Below are positions 1 to 8,461 of a DNA stretch of 64,000 nt, piece by piece; positions within the stretch are counted from its first letter, which is position 1; each line of letters begins with the position of its first letter. This DNA is from Phytophthora colocasiae (Eukaryota > Oomycota > Peronosporomycetes > Peronosporales > Peronosporaceae), in contig JAGKQI010000012.1 of the NCBI GenBank assembly GCA_018806915.1, positions 223,050 to 287,049 on the forward strand. The letters run 5' to 3'. A program made the position numbers and the translations under genes. The notes under the pieces are model-generated. The model worked only from the letters and a program-made list of their open reading frames with translations. It made no database searches and was not told where the DNA came from.

Positions 1-846
1 CTCATCGCAGCAATAGATGTACCGGTCGGATGGGAGAAGCTTCAAGAGAAGCATAACCGCGAGCAGCAGAAGCTTCCAGCGCACTTGCGGACGCCATACA
101 AGCCGCCAATGTCGATTGCTGAGAATGCGGGCTATGTCGTCTATCGGGACAAAAACACTGTGGTATTCTATACTAATGACCTCGCTGGTACAATGGCGGA
201 ACCCATGTTGTCGGGCACATCTACGGAGGCCGTCCGACTTTGTCGTGGTCTTGCTCCTCTTCGGCGCTGGACAGGCGACCAAGTAATGCACCGCAAAACC
301 TTCCAAGCACCGGCTACGGTAGTAGAATACAACATCTTTATGAATGGTGTGGATAGAGTCGACCAGCTGAGAAGTACCAACCCGATCCGCCGCAAGGAGA
401 AGCGACTGTCAATGAGCTTGCTGACATGGGATCTGGATCTTTCCTTGATCAATGCCTTCGCGCTATTCAAAAAGGTAGCTGGGTCAATAGTAGAACGTGT
501 CACTCTACGTGAATTCAAACAGCGTGTTGTTGAAAAACTTACCGCCGTTCAGCGTACTCGGCGGGAGAAGGAACGCTGCCGTCGTCAGCCTCAACCTAAC
601 GAGCCGCTAGAAGAATTAGTGAGGGCAGATCCAAGTTTACATCCAATTACACCAAACTCAAAGAAGCATTCAAGCGGTAAGCTGGCTTGCTACCTGTGCA
701 CGCTGCGCGGCTTCTCGAAAAAAGCGGTCTATGGCTGCACTGGCTGTCAACGGGGATTCCACGTAGCCTGCTTCACCGCCTTCCACTACCGCGACGCCCC
801 CACATCTAACTCACTTGGGGTCCGCTCCGCGCTAGACGCTGTCTGA
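1..846 (+). CDS. piggyBac-type transposase, C-terminal part (5' end outside window)
   Basis: The frame is open from the first base of the window, so about 282 residues of a longer protein are visible. The piggyBac (DDE_Tnp_1_7) signature is the segment EYNIFMNGVDRVDQLRS, which holds the third catalytic aspartate of the family, followed by the helix-rich WDLDLSLINAFALFKK region. The C-terminus has a cysteine/histidine cluster (CYLC, CTGCQ, HVAC) like the zinc-binding end of piggyBac transposases. The earlier catalytic aspartates lie upstream of the window. The enzyme would act in the nucleus, excising and inserting its element at TTAA sites (family knowledge). The sequence differs clearly from the second piggyBac copy at 8436-10829, so these are two families. 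Whether the full gene is intact cannot be judged. Confidence 0.85.
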   Translation, partial: LIAAIDVPVGWEKLQEKHNREQQKLPAHLRTPYKPPMSIAENAGYVVYRDKNTVVFYTNDLAGTMAEPMLSGTSTEAVRLCRGLAPLRRWTGDQVMHRKTFQAPATVVEYNIFMNGVDRVDQLRSTNPIRRKEKRLSMSLLTWDLDLSLINAFALFKKVAGSIVERVTLREFKQRVVEKLTAVQRTRREKERCRRQPQPNEPLEELVRADPSLHPITPNSKKHSSGKLACYLCTLRGFSKKAVYGCTGCQRGFHVACFTAFHYRDAPTSNSLGVRSALDAV

Positions 847-922
847 GCTAAGGCGCCGGGCGATGGGCTTGTGCACACACGTAAAGAAGAACAGTACCAT
901 CACGCATCTTAGTGAGCTAGAG

Positions 923-1201
923 TTACCATAACAGTACCGTAATAAAGATCGTTGTGTACCTAACAGTTGGGTTGAGATGCCGGCTGCCATTCTCCACACA
1001 ATGTGGCAGGTAGATCAGCGACGGCTTGCTCAAGCGGCCGTTCCTCTTATAGTAGTACAGCAGGGAGAGCGCCGCCTTCACGCGCCGAGCGGTAAGACGC
1101 TTGTGGTCGCGGGCTACCATCCGCAGCCTGCTCCCAATGATTTCGTTCCGGTATTGCACCCACTCGCATGAGGCCTCTCCGCAGTAACTACACGCGATCA
1201 T
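923..1201 (-). CDS. small Cys-containing protein, convergent to the piggyBac ORF
   Basis: A 92-residue ORF starts with ATG at 1201 and runs towards the transposase gene. The N-terminus carries a C-x2-C-x4-C pattern (CSYCGEASCEW), followed by an Arg/Lys-rich middle (RLTARRVKAAL, YYYKRNGRLSK) and the motif LPHCVENGSR. I recall small proteins with this pattern as common companions of transposons in oomycete genomes; that is memory, not a search. The function is unknown; a DNA-binding or accessory role in the piggyBac element is inference from the tail-to-tail position, with 76 bp between the stop codons. Confidence 0.45.
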   Translation of the reverse strand: MIACSYCGEASCEWVQYRNEIIGSRLRMVARDHKRLTARRVKAALSLLYYYKRNGRLSKPSLIYLPHCVENGSRHLNPTVRYTTIFITVLLW

Positions 1202-1764
1202 CTTGGCCTTGGCTTGAATTTTTGTATTTGCGCGTCCAAATTTGAATTTGTAACAGACCTGTCATTGGCGGAATTTTATGCTTCTCGGAAGCCCATTGGT
1301 CGAGTTACAGGTACTGAGCGGTCTTCTAAAAAACCTCTGGTAGTAAAGGGCTAATTTGGTTTTAGTATAGTGCGAACCTTCTGGTATTAGTGAACATTAC
1401 GGCCTCTCGAAGTGTCTTTTCTTTACGAATGGCCCTCCCTGGAATGGTCCTCCTTAGCATCACCCGGTAGATATAGCCAGTGATAGAGCAAGAAACGTCT
1501 TACTTTTGAAAAGTGCCTGAATAAGCGAATACTGACTTCATGTATTAAATCTGGGTGTCGCACGAGGTACAATCCGAAAGAGCAACAAAAGGACGTTAAA
1601 TCCAACATAGAATTTTTGACAGCTGGTATTGTCAGTTTCATTCGAATTTGTGAGAATAGCCTGAATCGAATCGTTTTGACGAATCGATTTCGAATCGATT
1701 CGTGCCATTTTTAGCCAGTCAGAAGCTCCAATCGCTCGCCCATTCAGACCGGCAAGCGACAGCG
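1202..1764. other. intergenic, AT-rich; satellite fragment inside
   Basis: No convincing gene. The stretch contains a degenerate copy of the ~160-bp satellite block (listed separately). Just before the next transposase gene there is a run of CGAATCGATT-type short palindromes (about 1660-1700), which could belong to the edge of that element; a matching inverted copy downstream was not found. Confidence 0.4.
1465..1605 (+). repeat. diverged copy of the ~160-bp satellite block
   Basis: The order of short words (TAGATATAGCCA, GATAGAG, AAGAAACGTCTT, CTGACTTCAT, ATTAAATCTGG, GTTAAATCCA) is the same as in the satellite array at about 20.83-21.07 kb, with substitutions and small indels. It is an old dispersed fragment of the family found in the array. 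Confidence 0.7.
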
Positions 1765-2895
1765 ATGGCAAGCATTCAGCAGGCGGTCAATGGGCGCCAC
1801 GCATCAAGAAGCACCATCATGCACGCACTGTACGGATACTTCTACCTGGGCTTGTCGAAAAGCCGGCTGGCAACGATCTACCACAAGCATATCAACACCA
1901 TCTCGAACTGGATCCAACGCTTCGAGGCTGACAACGACTACGAACGCCGCGCTACGAAGCGCACCAGCCAACTCACAGCAGAGCAGAGGGAGTGGTTGCT
2001 AGACTTCTACACAAAGCACCCGGTTGCATTTCTCGATGAAGCGAAGGCTGCGTTTGAACACCAGTTCACACGCTTTATTTCGATCTCAACGGTATGGAGG
2101 GCCTTACGCCAGCATGGACTCACGTGGAAGGTTCTCGAGCGACGTGCGTGAACATTAAGATCAACGATATTGTGCGCTTCACGCTCGAGCTGAGCACGAT
2201 TAAGTGGTGTCAAATGAACATTCAGTTCCTCGATGAAGTCAGTTTTGACAACAGGGGCATGCTGCGCTCGCGAGGTTACTGTTTGAAAGGAAAGAAGCTC
2301 GCGTTTCGTGGAGAGTTTAATAGGAAAGCTCGGGTTTCGTTGCTGTGCTTCATATCTGTGGATGGGCTCGTGGAAACATTTCACACTGACGGGACCTTTG
2401 ACCGATCTATGTTCATTGAGTGCTGCCGTGTACATGCGCATTCGGGGAAGACTGTGCACCAATACCCAGGAAGCGGCTCCGTGTGGATCCTGGATGGTGC
2501 CAAGATCCATTGTCACCCCGATATCGTCTACTATCTGCGGTCACTGGGGATCATTTCCCATTTTTCTTCCGGCATACTGTCCATTTTACAACCCGATCGA
2601 GTATCTCTTTGGCTTGATCAAGAAAGCATTCAAGCGGCAGTACGTTGAAGGGTCCAAGCAAAGCCAAGCTGTACTCATTGCCAATGTACTCCAGCAATTC
2701 CACGATTTCGACATGACGAATATTTTTGAGCACTGTGGGTGGAGTGTGACCGGTGAGTTTGACCCGACCTCGGCCCTGGGGGATGAGTACGTGAGTACAC
2801 CGCGAGCTGGGCAATTCGGCGTGGACGATTTGCTGGAATTCTCCGAGCGCGGAGATCCTGATGATGACGATGCGTGCTCGAGTGACGATGACTAA
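1765..2895 (+). pseudogene. DDE transposase of the Tc1/IS630 type, two frameshifts
   Basis: Three overlapping frames together give one transposase of about 375 residues. The first (ATG 1765, to 2151) has a helix-turn-helix N-terminus (SRLATIYHKHINTISNWIQRF). The second covers FLDEVSFDN with the first catalytic Asp near 2232 and WILDGAKIH with the second Asp near 2491. The third holds the final acidic residue in NPIEYLFGLIKK near 2600 and an acidic tail rich in Asp/Ser. Frame changes are needed near 2148 and near 2557, and no GT-AG intron fits at either point. All three catalytic acids survive, so decay is probably recent or partly a consensus error. The domain order is typical of DDE_3 superfamily transposases. 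Confidence 0.8.
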
Positions 2896-2956
2896 TTTAG
2901 TGTTGGAAATGTGTGTTTGTTTGGAATTTGAGTTTGGTGCTACTTAAGAGTAAGAG

Positions 2957-4017
2957 TCAAATGGCGGCTAGCACGGACGATACCTCCGCACTATCTGGTT
3001 GTATAACCACGTCCTCGCCCATGTCCTCAATAACATCCAAATGATTCTCCAGCATTTGATTCATGGAAATGATGGCAGTCTGCAGCACTTGAACGGTTTG
3101 CTCGAAGTGCTGAATCTTTGTCTGCATGGCCTGTACGACTTTCTTCGCCATCTTTACGCTGCGCTGCACACGCTGTAAGTGCTGGTCGCTTGAGTTTGAC
3201 GCAGGCCTGAACAGAGCTACTAGATTCGGTGGCGGGCCCTTGGCGATTTCGCGCTCGTGCTGAGGCCTGGGCTTCTTCAAAACGAGTGAGGCCCACAGGC
3301 GCCACGACATATCTTGTGCACTAAACGTAGCATCCCATTTCTCCCTGAGAGTAGTGATCATGAGTTGGTGGAGCTCTTCTGTCGCAGCACCCCCACGATC
3401 GATAGCAGCCGGACCGATGCACTGATCTTCAAAGGCTGCAAACTGGCCAACGGTGGATATCTCGTTGCCGTACTTATAGACTGAGAGAATTGCGGGTTCC
3501 TCCTTGTGTTTCAGCAAATATTTACGATCGTTCGCACTTGTCCACGGATTCAGCGCCTTGCCGTTCATCTTCAAAGAAGTGTACTTCTCAAACATCGCAA
3601 TTGATGGTTCATGCTCACCAACCGTCCAGACTGGCGGTTCTCCAGTCGGAATAGCTAGTGGCTTCAACTCGCACTGAATGATGCCCCAAAGCATGGTTTT
3701 CACCTCATCCCATGTGTCGCGTTGATGCCCATCCGCAATCCCGATGTCAGACGCTGGTTGACAGTGTTCTTCAATCGTACATCGACCGAGAGCTTGATCA
3801 ACGGATCATGCGAAGAAAGCGGCTCACGCTGGTGCTCAAGACGCGGGCTTCGCCTCTGGTGCGGCGAGGAAGCCACCTCTTGCTGTTGTTGAAGGCGCCT
3901 CTGGTACGGCGAAGGGCGTGGACTGGAACCTCGTGCCACTCGTTCATGACTGGGAGTGTTGTCCTGGAGCGACACTCGTCGAGGAAAGCTGCGCCGGACC
4001 GGGGTTGTCAGGCTCAT
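2957..4017 (-). pseudogene. coiled-coil protein of unknown function, one frameshift
   Basis: The first part starts with ATG at 4017 (MSLTTPVRRSFPRR) and is Arg/Ser/Pro/Gln-rich. A frame change near 3715 joins it to the main part, which runs to 2957, giving about 350 residues. The centre has a compact Trp-containing segment (SWRLWASLVLKK) and the last ~70 residues form a heptad-like helix (VQAMQTKIQHFEQTVQVLQ). No known domain is recognised. It is tail-to-tail with the DDE transposase 61 bp away, so it may be a second gene of the same element; this is inference. It could equally be an unrelated gene caught between insertions. Confidence 0.45.
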
Positions 4018-4109
4018 TGCTGGAGGAATGCAAAGTGATGTAGGATTGGTTAAAAATGACTGCAAATCGATCGAAAAACGCCACTTTTCCCTCCCGGTTC
4101 TACAAATTA

Positions 4110-4181
4110 TAGCAAAAACAACAATAAGTATAGCCAAACTTATGACGAGATTAGTGGGCGTTTTGATGATATTATTAGAGA
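4110..4181 (+). repeat. satellite fragment left of the Harbinger-like insertion
   Basis: The words AGCCAAACTTATGACGAGAT and AGTG.GCGTTT match the end of the ~160-bp satellite block (for example 21088-21125). The match breaks off exactly at the start of the 22-bp TIR at 4182, showing that the element was inserted into satellite-type DNA. Confidence 0.6.
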
Positions 4182-4995
4182 CTTTCAGAAGCCCCGGAAA
4201 ATGAAAATCACGTAGTGAAAAACTCGTGGCAGGATACCGCTTTTTGACTAAGGGTTTTCGGTACGAAAGGCCGCTTCAGGTTTACCGGAAAAATAAACCC
4301 GTGACAAAATCACGTAGTCGGACTTATAAAAGTTTTGTGCACAATTATGGCGAGCCCGCATCCACAAGACTGCAACGCTGGGTCGCCTCGTAGACGTGCT
4401 GCAGCGCTTAGAACCTTGTGATGGGAGACCCTTGGAGTCTCATTCCTGCGGTGTCGTCGCTGTCGCGCCGCCAGGCACAGGACGAAGAGATAAATAAAAA
4501 ACAAAAACGTTTAGAAAAAAAAAACGAATAGAGCTCCTCATTCTGCTTGAGCTCACATCTACAGCTCCCTTCTCCTATAGAGACCGCGTGCTTGTGCCAG
4601 ATTTCTGTCTTGACATCCTCTCAATGTCCGATGCCGAGTCCAAGGACCAGTTTCGCTTCGCCACCAGCGACTTACAGCGTCTCGTCATGCATCTAAACAT
4701 CTAAGATCCCGTTATAACGAAGGAAGGTACTCTCATGAGCCTCACACAGCTCATAACCGCATGACCCGCTCATCCGGGTAGACATTCCATCCGGGCCTTT
4801 CATTAGGACGGGCATGGCAACCGAGCCGAGGCCGGCGGCTTCCGCGCTGAAATCCGGTAGCGTTACCCCGTAGCAAGGGTGCTCGGCACGGGATTTCGGA
4901 ATCGAAAAACACGTCGGAAGGGTCGTGCTAAAAATAGATGGCTGCGCTACGTAAAAATGACTACGGATTTTTGCATTTTCCGGGGCTTCTGAAAG
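4182..4995. mobile_element. short DNA transposon with 22-bp TIRs (Harbinger-like, non-autonomous)
   Basis: The ends are perfect 22-bp inverted repeats beginning CTTTCAGAAGCCCCGG (4182-4203 and, inverted, 4974-4995). The next ~25 bases outside this core are also partly inverted-repeated (AAAATCACGTAG against CTACGGATTTTT). Inside lies a remnant resembling the N-terminus of a PIF/Harbinger transposase (4531-4704). The interior is too short for a full transposase, so the copy is a deletion derivative. No clear target-site duplication was seen; Harbinger elements normally leave 3 bp. Class assignment therefore rests on the internal remnant only. Confidence 0.55.
4531..4704 (+). pseudogene. PIF/Harbinger-type transposase, N-terminal remnant
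   Basis: About 57 codons are open, ending at a TAA at 4702-4704. They include the pattern ESKDQFRFATSDLQRLV, which resembles the start of Harbinger-type nuclease proteins (acidic stretch, then F-R-F and D-L-x-R-L). The reading continues weakly past the stop (DPVITKEGT) and is then lost. It supports classing the enclosing 814-bp element as a Harbinger derivative. The assignment is by remembered pattern and is moderate at best. Confidence 0.4.
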
Positions 4996-5014
4996 CCTAT
5001 ATTGTAGTTTCCGT

Positions 5015-5230
5015 TTTTCATTTATGCAGTGAATGTTCAATTTTTTTTTATTTTTGACCGACCATAACTGTACTTCGACTTGCAGTATTTTCATTCTACT
5101 TAGATGGAATTTGACGCGCTATACGATCGTACTAAGTAGCATTTCCATATGTAAGTCTTCGCTAAGTTATTCAAGTTTAAAGTCAAACTCAATCCAATTT
5201 ACTACACATGACGTTCGTACGGTTCAAACA
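5015..5230 (-). repeat. inverted copy of the 353-bp satellite monomer (first half)
   Basis: Read on the minus strand, this contains AGTTTGACTTTAAAC, GACTTACATATGGAAATGCT, CTTAGTACGATCGTA, GCGCGTCAAATTC and CCATCTAAGTAGAATGA in the same order as the array monomer (for example 21155-21300). It is dispersed, in opposite orientation to the array and to the neighbouring 269-bp block. Confidence 0.7.
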
Positions 5231-5290
5231 TCTCTATAGCTGAGAAACAGAAACGCAAAATAGCAACAAACCGGTTGCGGCAGTGCTGAA

Positions 5291-5559
5291 GCTGCATATA
5301 TGATAAGCGGGTCCCAGTGCAATACTGGGGTGGCTGGGGTGGCTATACTAGACTTTGTATTGGCTATTACACTGTAATCCGTGCTCTTAACAGTTAACTA
5401 GCATTTTTCACTAGAATCCAGGGGTGGCTGCACTGGAATCCAGTGGTGGCTCTCACCAATCATTGGCTATTATTCTTCCTTTTACGTGCTTTGATTAGCT
5501 AAAATGGTTAAAAATGCTCGGTAAACGAGTTTTAGATTTTAAGAGCCGTCCACAACCTT
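5291..5559 (+). repeat. dispersed copy of the 269-bp satellite block
   Basis: This is the same length as, and almost identical to, the blocks starting at 22476, 24693 and 27969 in the array; one substitution was noticed (CACTAGAATCC against CACTGGAATCC). The near-identity 17 kb away from the array suggests recent transposition, or recent exchange between the two sites. Confidence 0.85.
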
Positions 5560-6211
5560 AACCCTTTCGTTCTCAAAAACGTACATCAAGTAACTTTTAA
5601 CAAATCTGAGTTTTTAGTATAGTGAGTTGAAGACAAGTTCAATTGCAACACTTCGTCGATGATCAGAGTGGTAGATATTTTCTACCAATCATCACCATGT
5701 TCTTCATGAAATGTCTGGTTAGCACTATTGTGTCCCGTACTGTACAAGCGTGATTATGATGTTGTACGGGTGGCTACATTTGTTCGGGAGCAAGGTAGTG
5801 AATCTCGTAACATCAATTCTGTAGCCCATGCATATGAACATTCGACTGTGCGCGACGATAAGTTTCGGAAAATGGCAATCACACTGGCAAACAAAACTGC
5901 ATCAATTTGACCATCACTGTTGGTCGAATCCTGCTCCTCGAGAGTTGTGCTTCCTGTGTTCATCGGAGACTGGCACGATAGAAATGTATTGCTCGATCGA
6001 TCCGCGAGAGCCCAATACCTTTTGATGTAGAAACCTTTGTATACTTGAACCAAGATGAGCTCGTGCAGGAGAGGAATGTAGATGTGGGTACAGGTAGATG
6101 TCGACTACTATAGTACGAATTGCAATCTTCGATCTCTACCATACAATCCATAGTATATTTGATCCAGTGTATCCTAAAGCGACGGACCGTACAGCTAATG
6201 TATAGTTGAAT
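5560..6211. other. intergenic; no supported gene
   Basis: Short open frames occur on both strands but show no recognisable domain. The left edge carries the motif AACCCTTTCGTT; its inverse occurs again at about 20395, where the array begins. The right part probably is the 5' flank of the piggyBac-type locus. Confidence 0.35.
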
Positions 6212-6691
6212 ATGCCAGGCAAGGGCAAGCAGCAACTACTGCGCAAAGGAGACAGCACCTCAAAGCGGCGACGGATTTCCCGTAGAGCTGAGGGTATAGC
6301 CACTTCGTCCTCGTATGGTACGTTAGAACAAATAGCTAAGTAAATACACGGCCAACTGACGAGCACATGGCTAGATCGGGCAACGTTTAGCAGGGTGTGG
6401 AGTACTTTGCGTCGAGCTGGGTGGAGCTCCAGAAAGCCACCGGGGAATAGTCTTAGCGACCTCTATCGCTATGTTCGGCCTGGTGGCGACGCGAATGGTG
6501 AGGCTGGCGTTGATTTCTACTTAGGAGAAGAAGCACTTTTGGATCATTACAACTCAGAGGTTGGTAGCGATGCTGTCCCAATAGTGTCGGAAGATGGTTC
6601 CCGTACAGAGAATGGAAACGGGGAAGATGATAATAACGACGCTGGAGACTTTGAAGCAGAGCGAGTTGATTCTGGAAAGAGGTGCAATATA

Positions 6692-6720
6692 CAGCGGGTA
6701 GATTAAATGAGCGCCCACCC
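6692..6720 (+). repeat. left TIR of the Tc1-like element
   Basis: 29 bases exactly inverted at 7799-7827, preceded by the TA duplication at 6690-6691. Confidence 0.92.
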
Positions 6721-6807
6721 GAAAATTCATTTGATTCTGTATTGATTTTATGTTCCATACAAAAATGCAGTCAAACTAAATGTTGAAGTTCATCTTGAAG
6801 CACCTTT

Positions 6808-7500
6808 TCAATACTTGGTGTGGCCCCCAATGCTGTCACGCACAGCTTGAAGACGCTTAGGCATAGACAAAACTGCATTAGCCACTACGCCGTCGTCAAT
6901 GTTGGCCCAAATGCTGCGCAGTTTCACTTTGAGATCCTCGATCGAGGTCGCAGGGGATTTGTTCAGTTCCCGCTTCATAAATATCCAAACCGAAACCCGA
7001 CCTGACGTGCCGTGCAACTCAACACAAGCCTCATCGCTGAACAAAACCCTCCTCCAGAAGAGCGGCGACATCGTGCCGAACCTCTTTGCGTAGGCCAGCC
7101 GCTGGCGGCGATGCATAGGACTCAGGTACGGTTTTTTTCGGGCAGAGCGTCCATGAAGCCCAACTTCGCGAATTCGATCTCGGACGAGATCGGTAGACAC
7201 CGGTTGACCAATGTCCTCGGACACTTGGGCAGCAATCACTGCAGCACTGACGAAGCGGTTCTTCTCAACTTCTCTAATGATACGTCGGTCTTGACGAGAG
7301 TCGGTAAGGCGAGGTCTGCCTGGGCGTGGAATCAGCTTTGAGCGACCATGCTTCTTCGTGTAGGCGATGATGGTGCGAACACTCCGCCTTGGCATTACAA
7401 GATGCGAACTAATCTTTCTTGTACTGCATCCTTGCTTCCACTTGATAATAACCCGTCTGCGGAGGTCTTCAGAGTACTGCCGCCTTCGAATTGGCGCCAT
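6808..7500 (-). pseudogene. Tc1-like transposase, internal deletion of the catalytic core
   Basis: The ORF starts with ATG at 7500 (MAPIRRRQYSEDLRRRVI) and gives 230 residues; intact Tc1 transposases have about 340. The N-terminus holds the paired helix-turn-helix DNA-binding region (CSTRKISSHLVMPRRSVRT) and the GRP-type hook (RPGRPRLT). The first catalytic Asp is present in VLFSDEACVEL. The sequence then jumps from SVWIFMKREL to the family C-terminus (SIEDLKVKLRSIWANI, LSMPKRLQAV). The block with the second Asp and the NPIE-type motif is missing. The frame stays open across the deletion, so a truncated DNA-binding protein could be made that might repress related elements (inference). Confidence 0.88.
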
Positions 7501-7798
7501 TGCAGGCAAATTGAGAAGTGAGAGGCATGACACTCAAAAAGTTAGTTTTTCGGGTAACATTCGTGTAACATTCGGGATTTGATACAAAAGCTAAGTATAA
7601 AACCTAACTGCATTATAGGCATTGCCTCACGATTAGCTGCTGAGATTATTGGCGGAACCGTAGCGCAGTCCACCAATCAAATTAAAGCGAATCCGTTGGG
7701 GAAAACGATCCCGTGTTGTTTGCGCATCCAGTGTCGTTTGTTTCGTTTCAATCGAAGCAATATTGAAGTCGCTATGATTGAAAATGTGCTTCAGTTTG

Positions 7799-7827
7799 GG
7801 GTGGGCGCTCATTTAATCTACCCGCTG
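7799..7827 (-). repeat. right TIR of the Tc1-like element
   Basis: Exact inverse of 6692-6720, followed by the TA duplication at 7828-7829. Confidence 0.92.
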
Positions 7828-7954
7828 TACATGGTAACATGATTTTGCGCGATGATAGGACGGCGTTTGATGATGTTGCAAACGCGACGAAGCGTTTGGT
7901 GGTGCTGATGTCTTGACGGTTGGAGATCCGAGACGTAGTGACGTCAACTCTGAA

Positions 7955-8461
7955 ATGCCCCATTCACGTGGAACAACCATTTTGTGTGCCGTTTGCGGAA
8001 CTGAATGCACAAAAGAGCGATCATGTACTTCCTGTGGCAAGTTTATTCATCATTTTTGCTCTCACGATGTTTGTCTATCGTTAAACCTTTGGGATTCTAA
8101 CGGAGCGTGTGTTCAAGACTTTGGCGACTGCTGTTACTGTAGTAAGCTATGTTACACACGAACTACAACCTTACCAACAGGAGAGGCAACTTTGGCATCA
8201 AAATCGCCGGCGATTTCTATGTCATGTATCACGAGCGACGCTGCAGGACCACAACAAGCCTCCCTAGGAACGGCGACAGCTATGGATTCAAGTATTCGGA
8301 TGTCAAAGACAACGATACCTGTCTCGGTGCGATCGGATCGAGGCCGAGGCTCACCCAACACACAGAAACACCGCCAAAGACTCAACAAAACCAAAACCTC
8401 TCCCAAAAAGACTCAACAGAAAAAGTGCGGTCAGTATGATGATGGAAGAACTGGTACGTAG
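7955..8461 (+). CDS. cysteine-rich zinc-finger-like protein upstream of the piggyBac transposase
   Basis: The first ATG is at 7955, giving 168 residues; the frame is open a little further upstream (from about 7913) without an ATG. The N-terminal half packs cysteines and histidines: CAVC, GTEC, CTSCGKFIHHFCSHDVC, then CCYCSKLC, compatible with two zinc sites of RING/PHD/FYVE-like spacing. The C-terminal half is Ser/Thr/Lys-rich and ends in a basic tail (RQRLNKTKTSPKKTQQKK). It overlaps the start of the 797-aa transposase by 26 bp in another frame. It may be a separate DNA-binding accessory protein, or the N-terminal part of the transposase cut off by a frameshift; I cannot decide between these. 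Confidence 0.6.
   Translation: MPHSRGTTILCAVCGTECTKERSCTSCGKFIHHFCSHDVCLSLNLWDSNGACVQDFGDCCYCSKLCYTRTTTLPTGEATLASKSPAISMSCITSDAAGPQQASLGTATAMDSSIRMSKTTIPVSVRSDRGRGSPNTQKHRQRLNKTKTSPKKTQQKKCGQYDDGRTGT

Larger units (their letters stand above)
6692..7827. mobile_element. Tc1/mariner-type element, internally deleted
   Basis: The element is 1136 bp with 29-bp inverted repeats starting CAGCGGGTAGATT and a TA on both sides (6690-6691 and 7828-7829), the target-site signature of the superfamily. The single gene is a deleted transposase on the minus strand, so the copy cannot move on its own. It interrupts the coding region of a piggyBac-type gene, and its removal restores that reading frame for 28 codons. 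Confidence 0.92.
6212..7916 (+). pseudogene. upstream coding region of the piggyBac-type locus, split by a Tc1-like insertion
   Basis: An ATG at 6212 opens a basic N-terminus (MPGKGKQQLL, SKRRRISRR). The same frame meets a TAA near 6341, then continues from about 6375 to 6691 with WSTLRRAGWSSRKPPG and GVDFYLGEEALLDHY, a type of segment I associate with the N-terminus of oomycete piggyBac-derived proteins. A GT-AG interval at 6318-6374 (57 nt) would remove the TAA in frame; this intron is only a guess. The Tc1-like element sits after codon 6689-6691. Without it and one TA copy, the frame continues from 7830 for 28 more codons to a TGA at 7914-7916. A frame change there would lead into the cysteine-rich ORF that follows. 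Confidence 0.5.

Noticed and set aside
1660..1700. CGAATCGATT-type palindromes as terminal repeats of the DDE element
   Set aside because: No matching inverted copy was found downstream of 2895 or 4017.
4310..4504. 64-aa minus-strand ORF inside the Harbinger-like element
   Set aside because: Low-complexity hydrophobic start and no family resemblance; it lies within the noncoding part of the element.
6318..6374. 57-nt intron in the upstream piggyBac region
   Set aside because: GT-AG ends and frame fit, but there is no convincing branch point and other acceptors fit equally well by eye; kept only as a remark.
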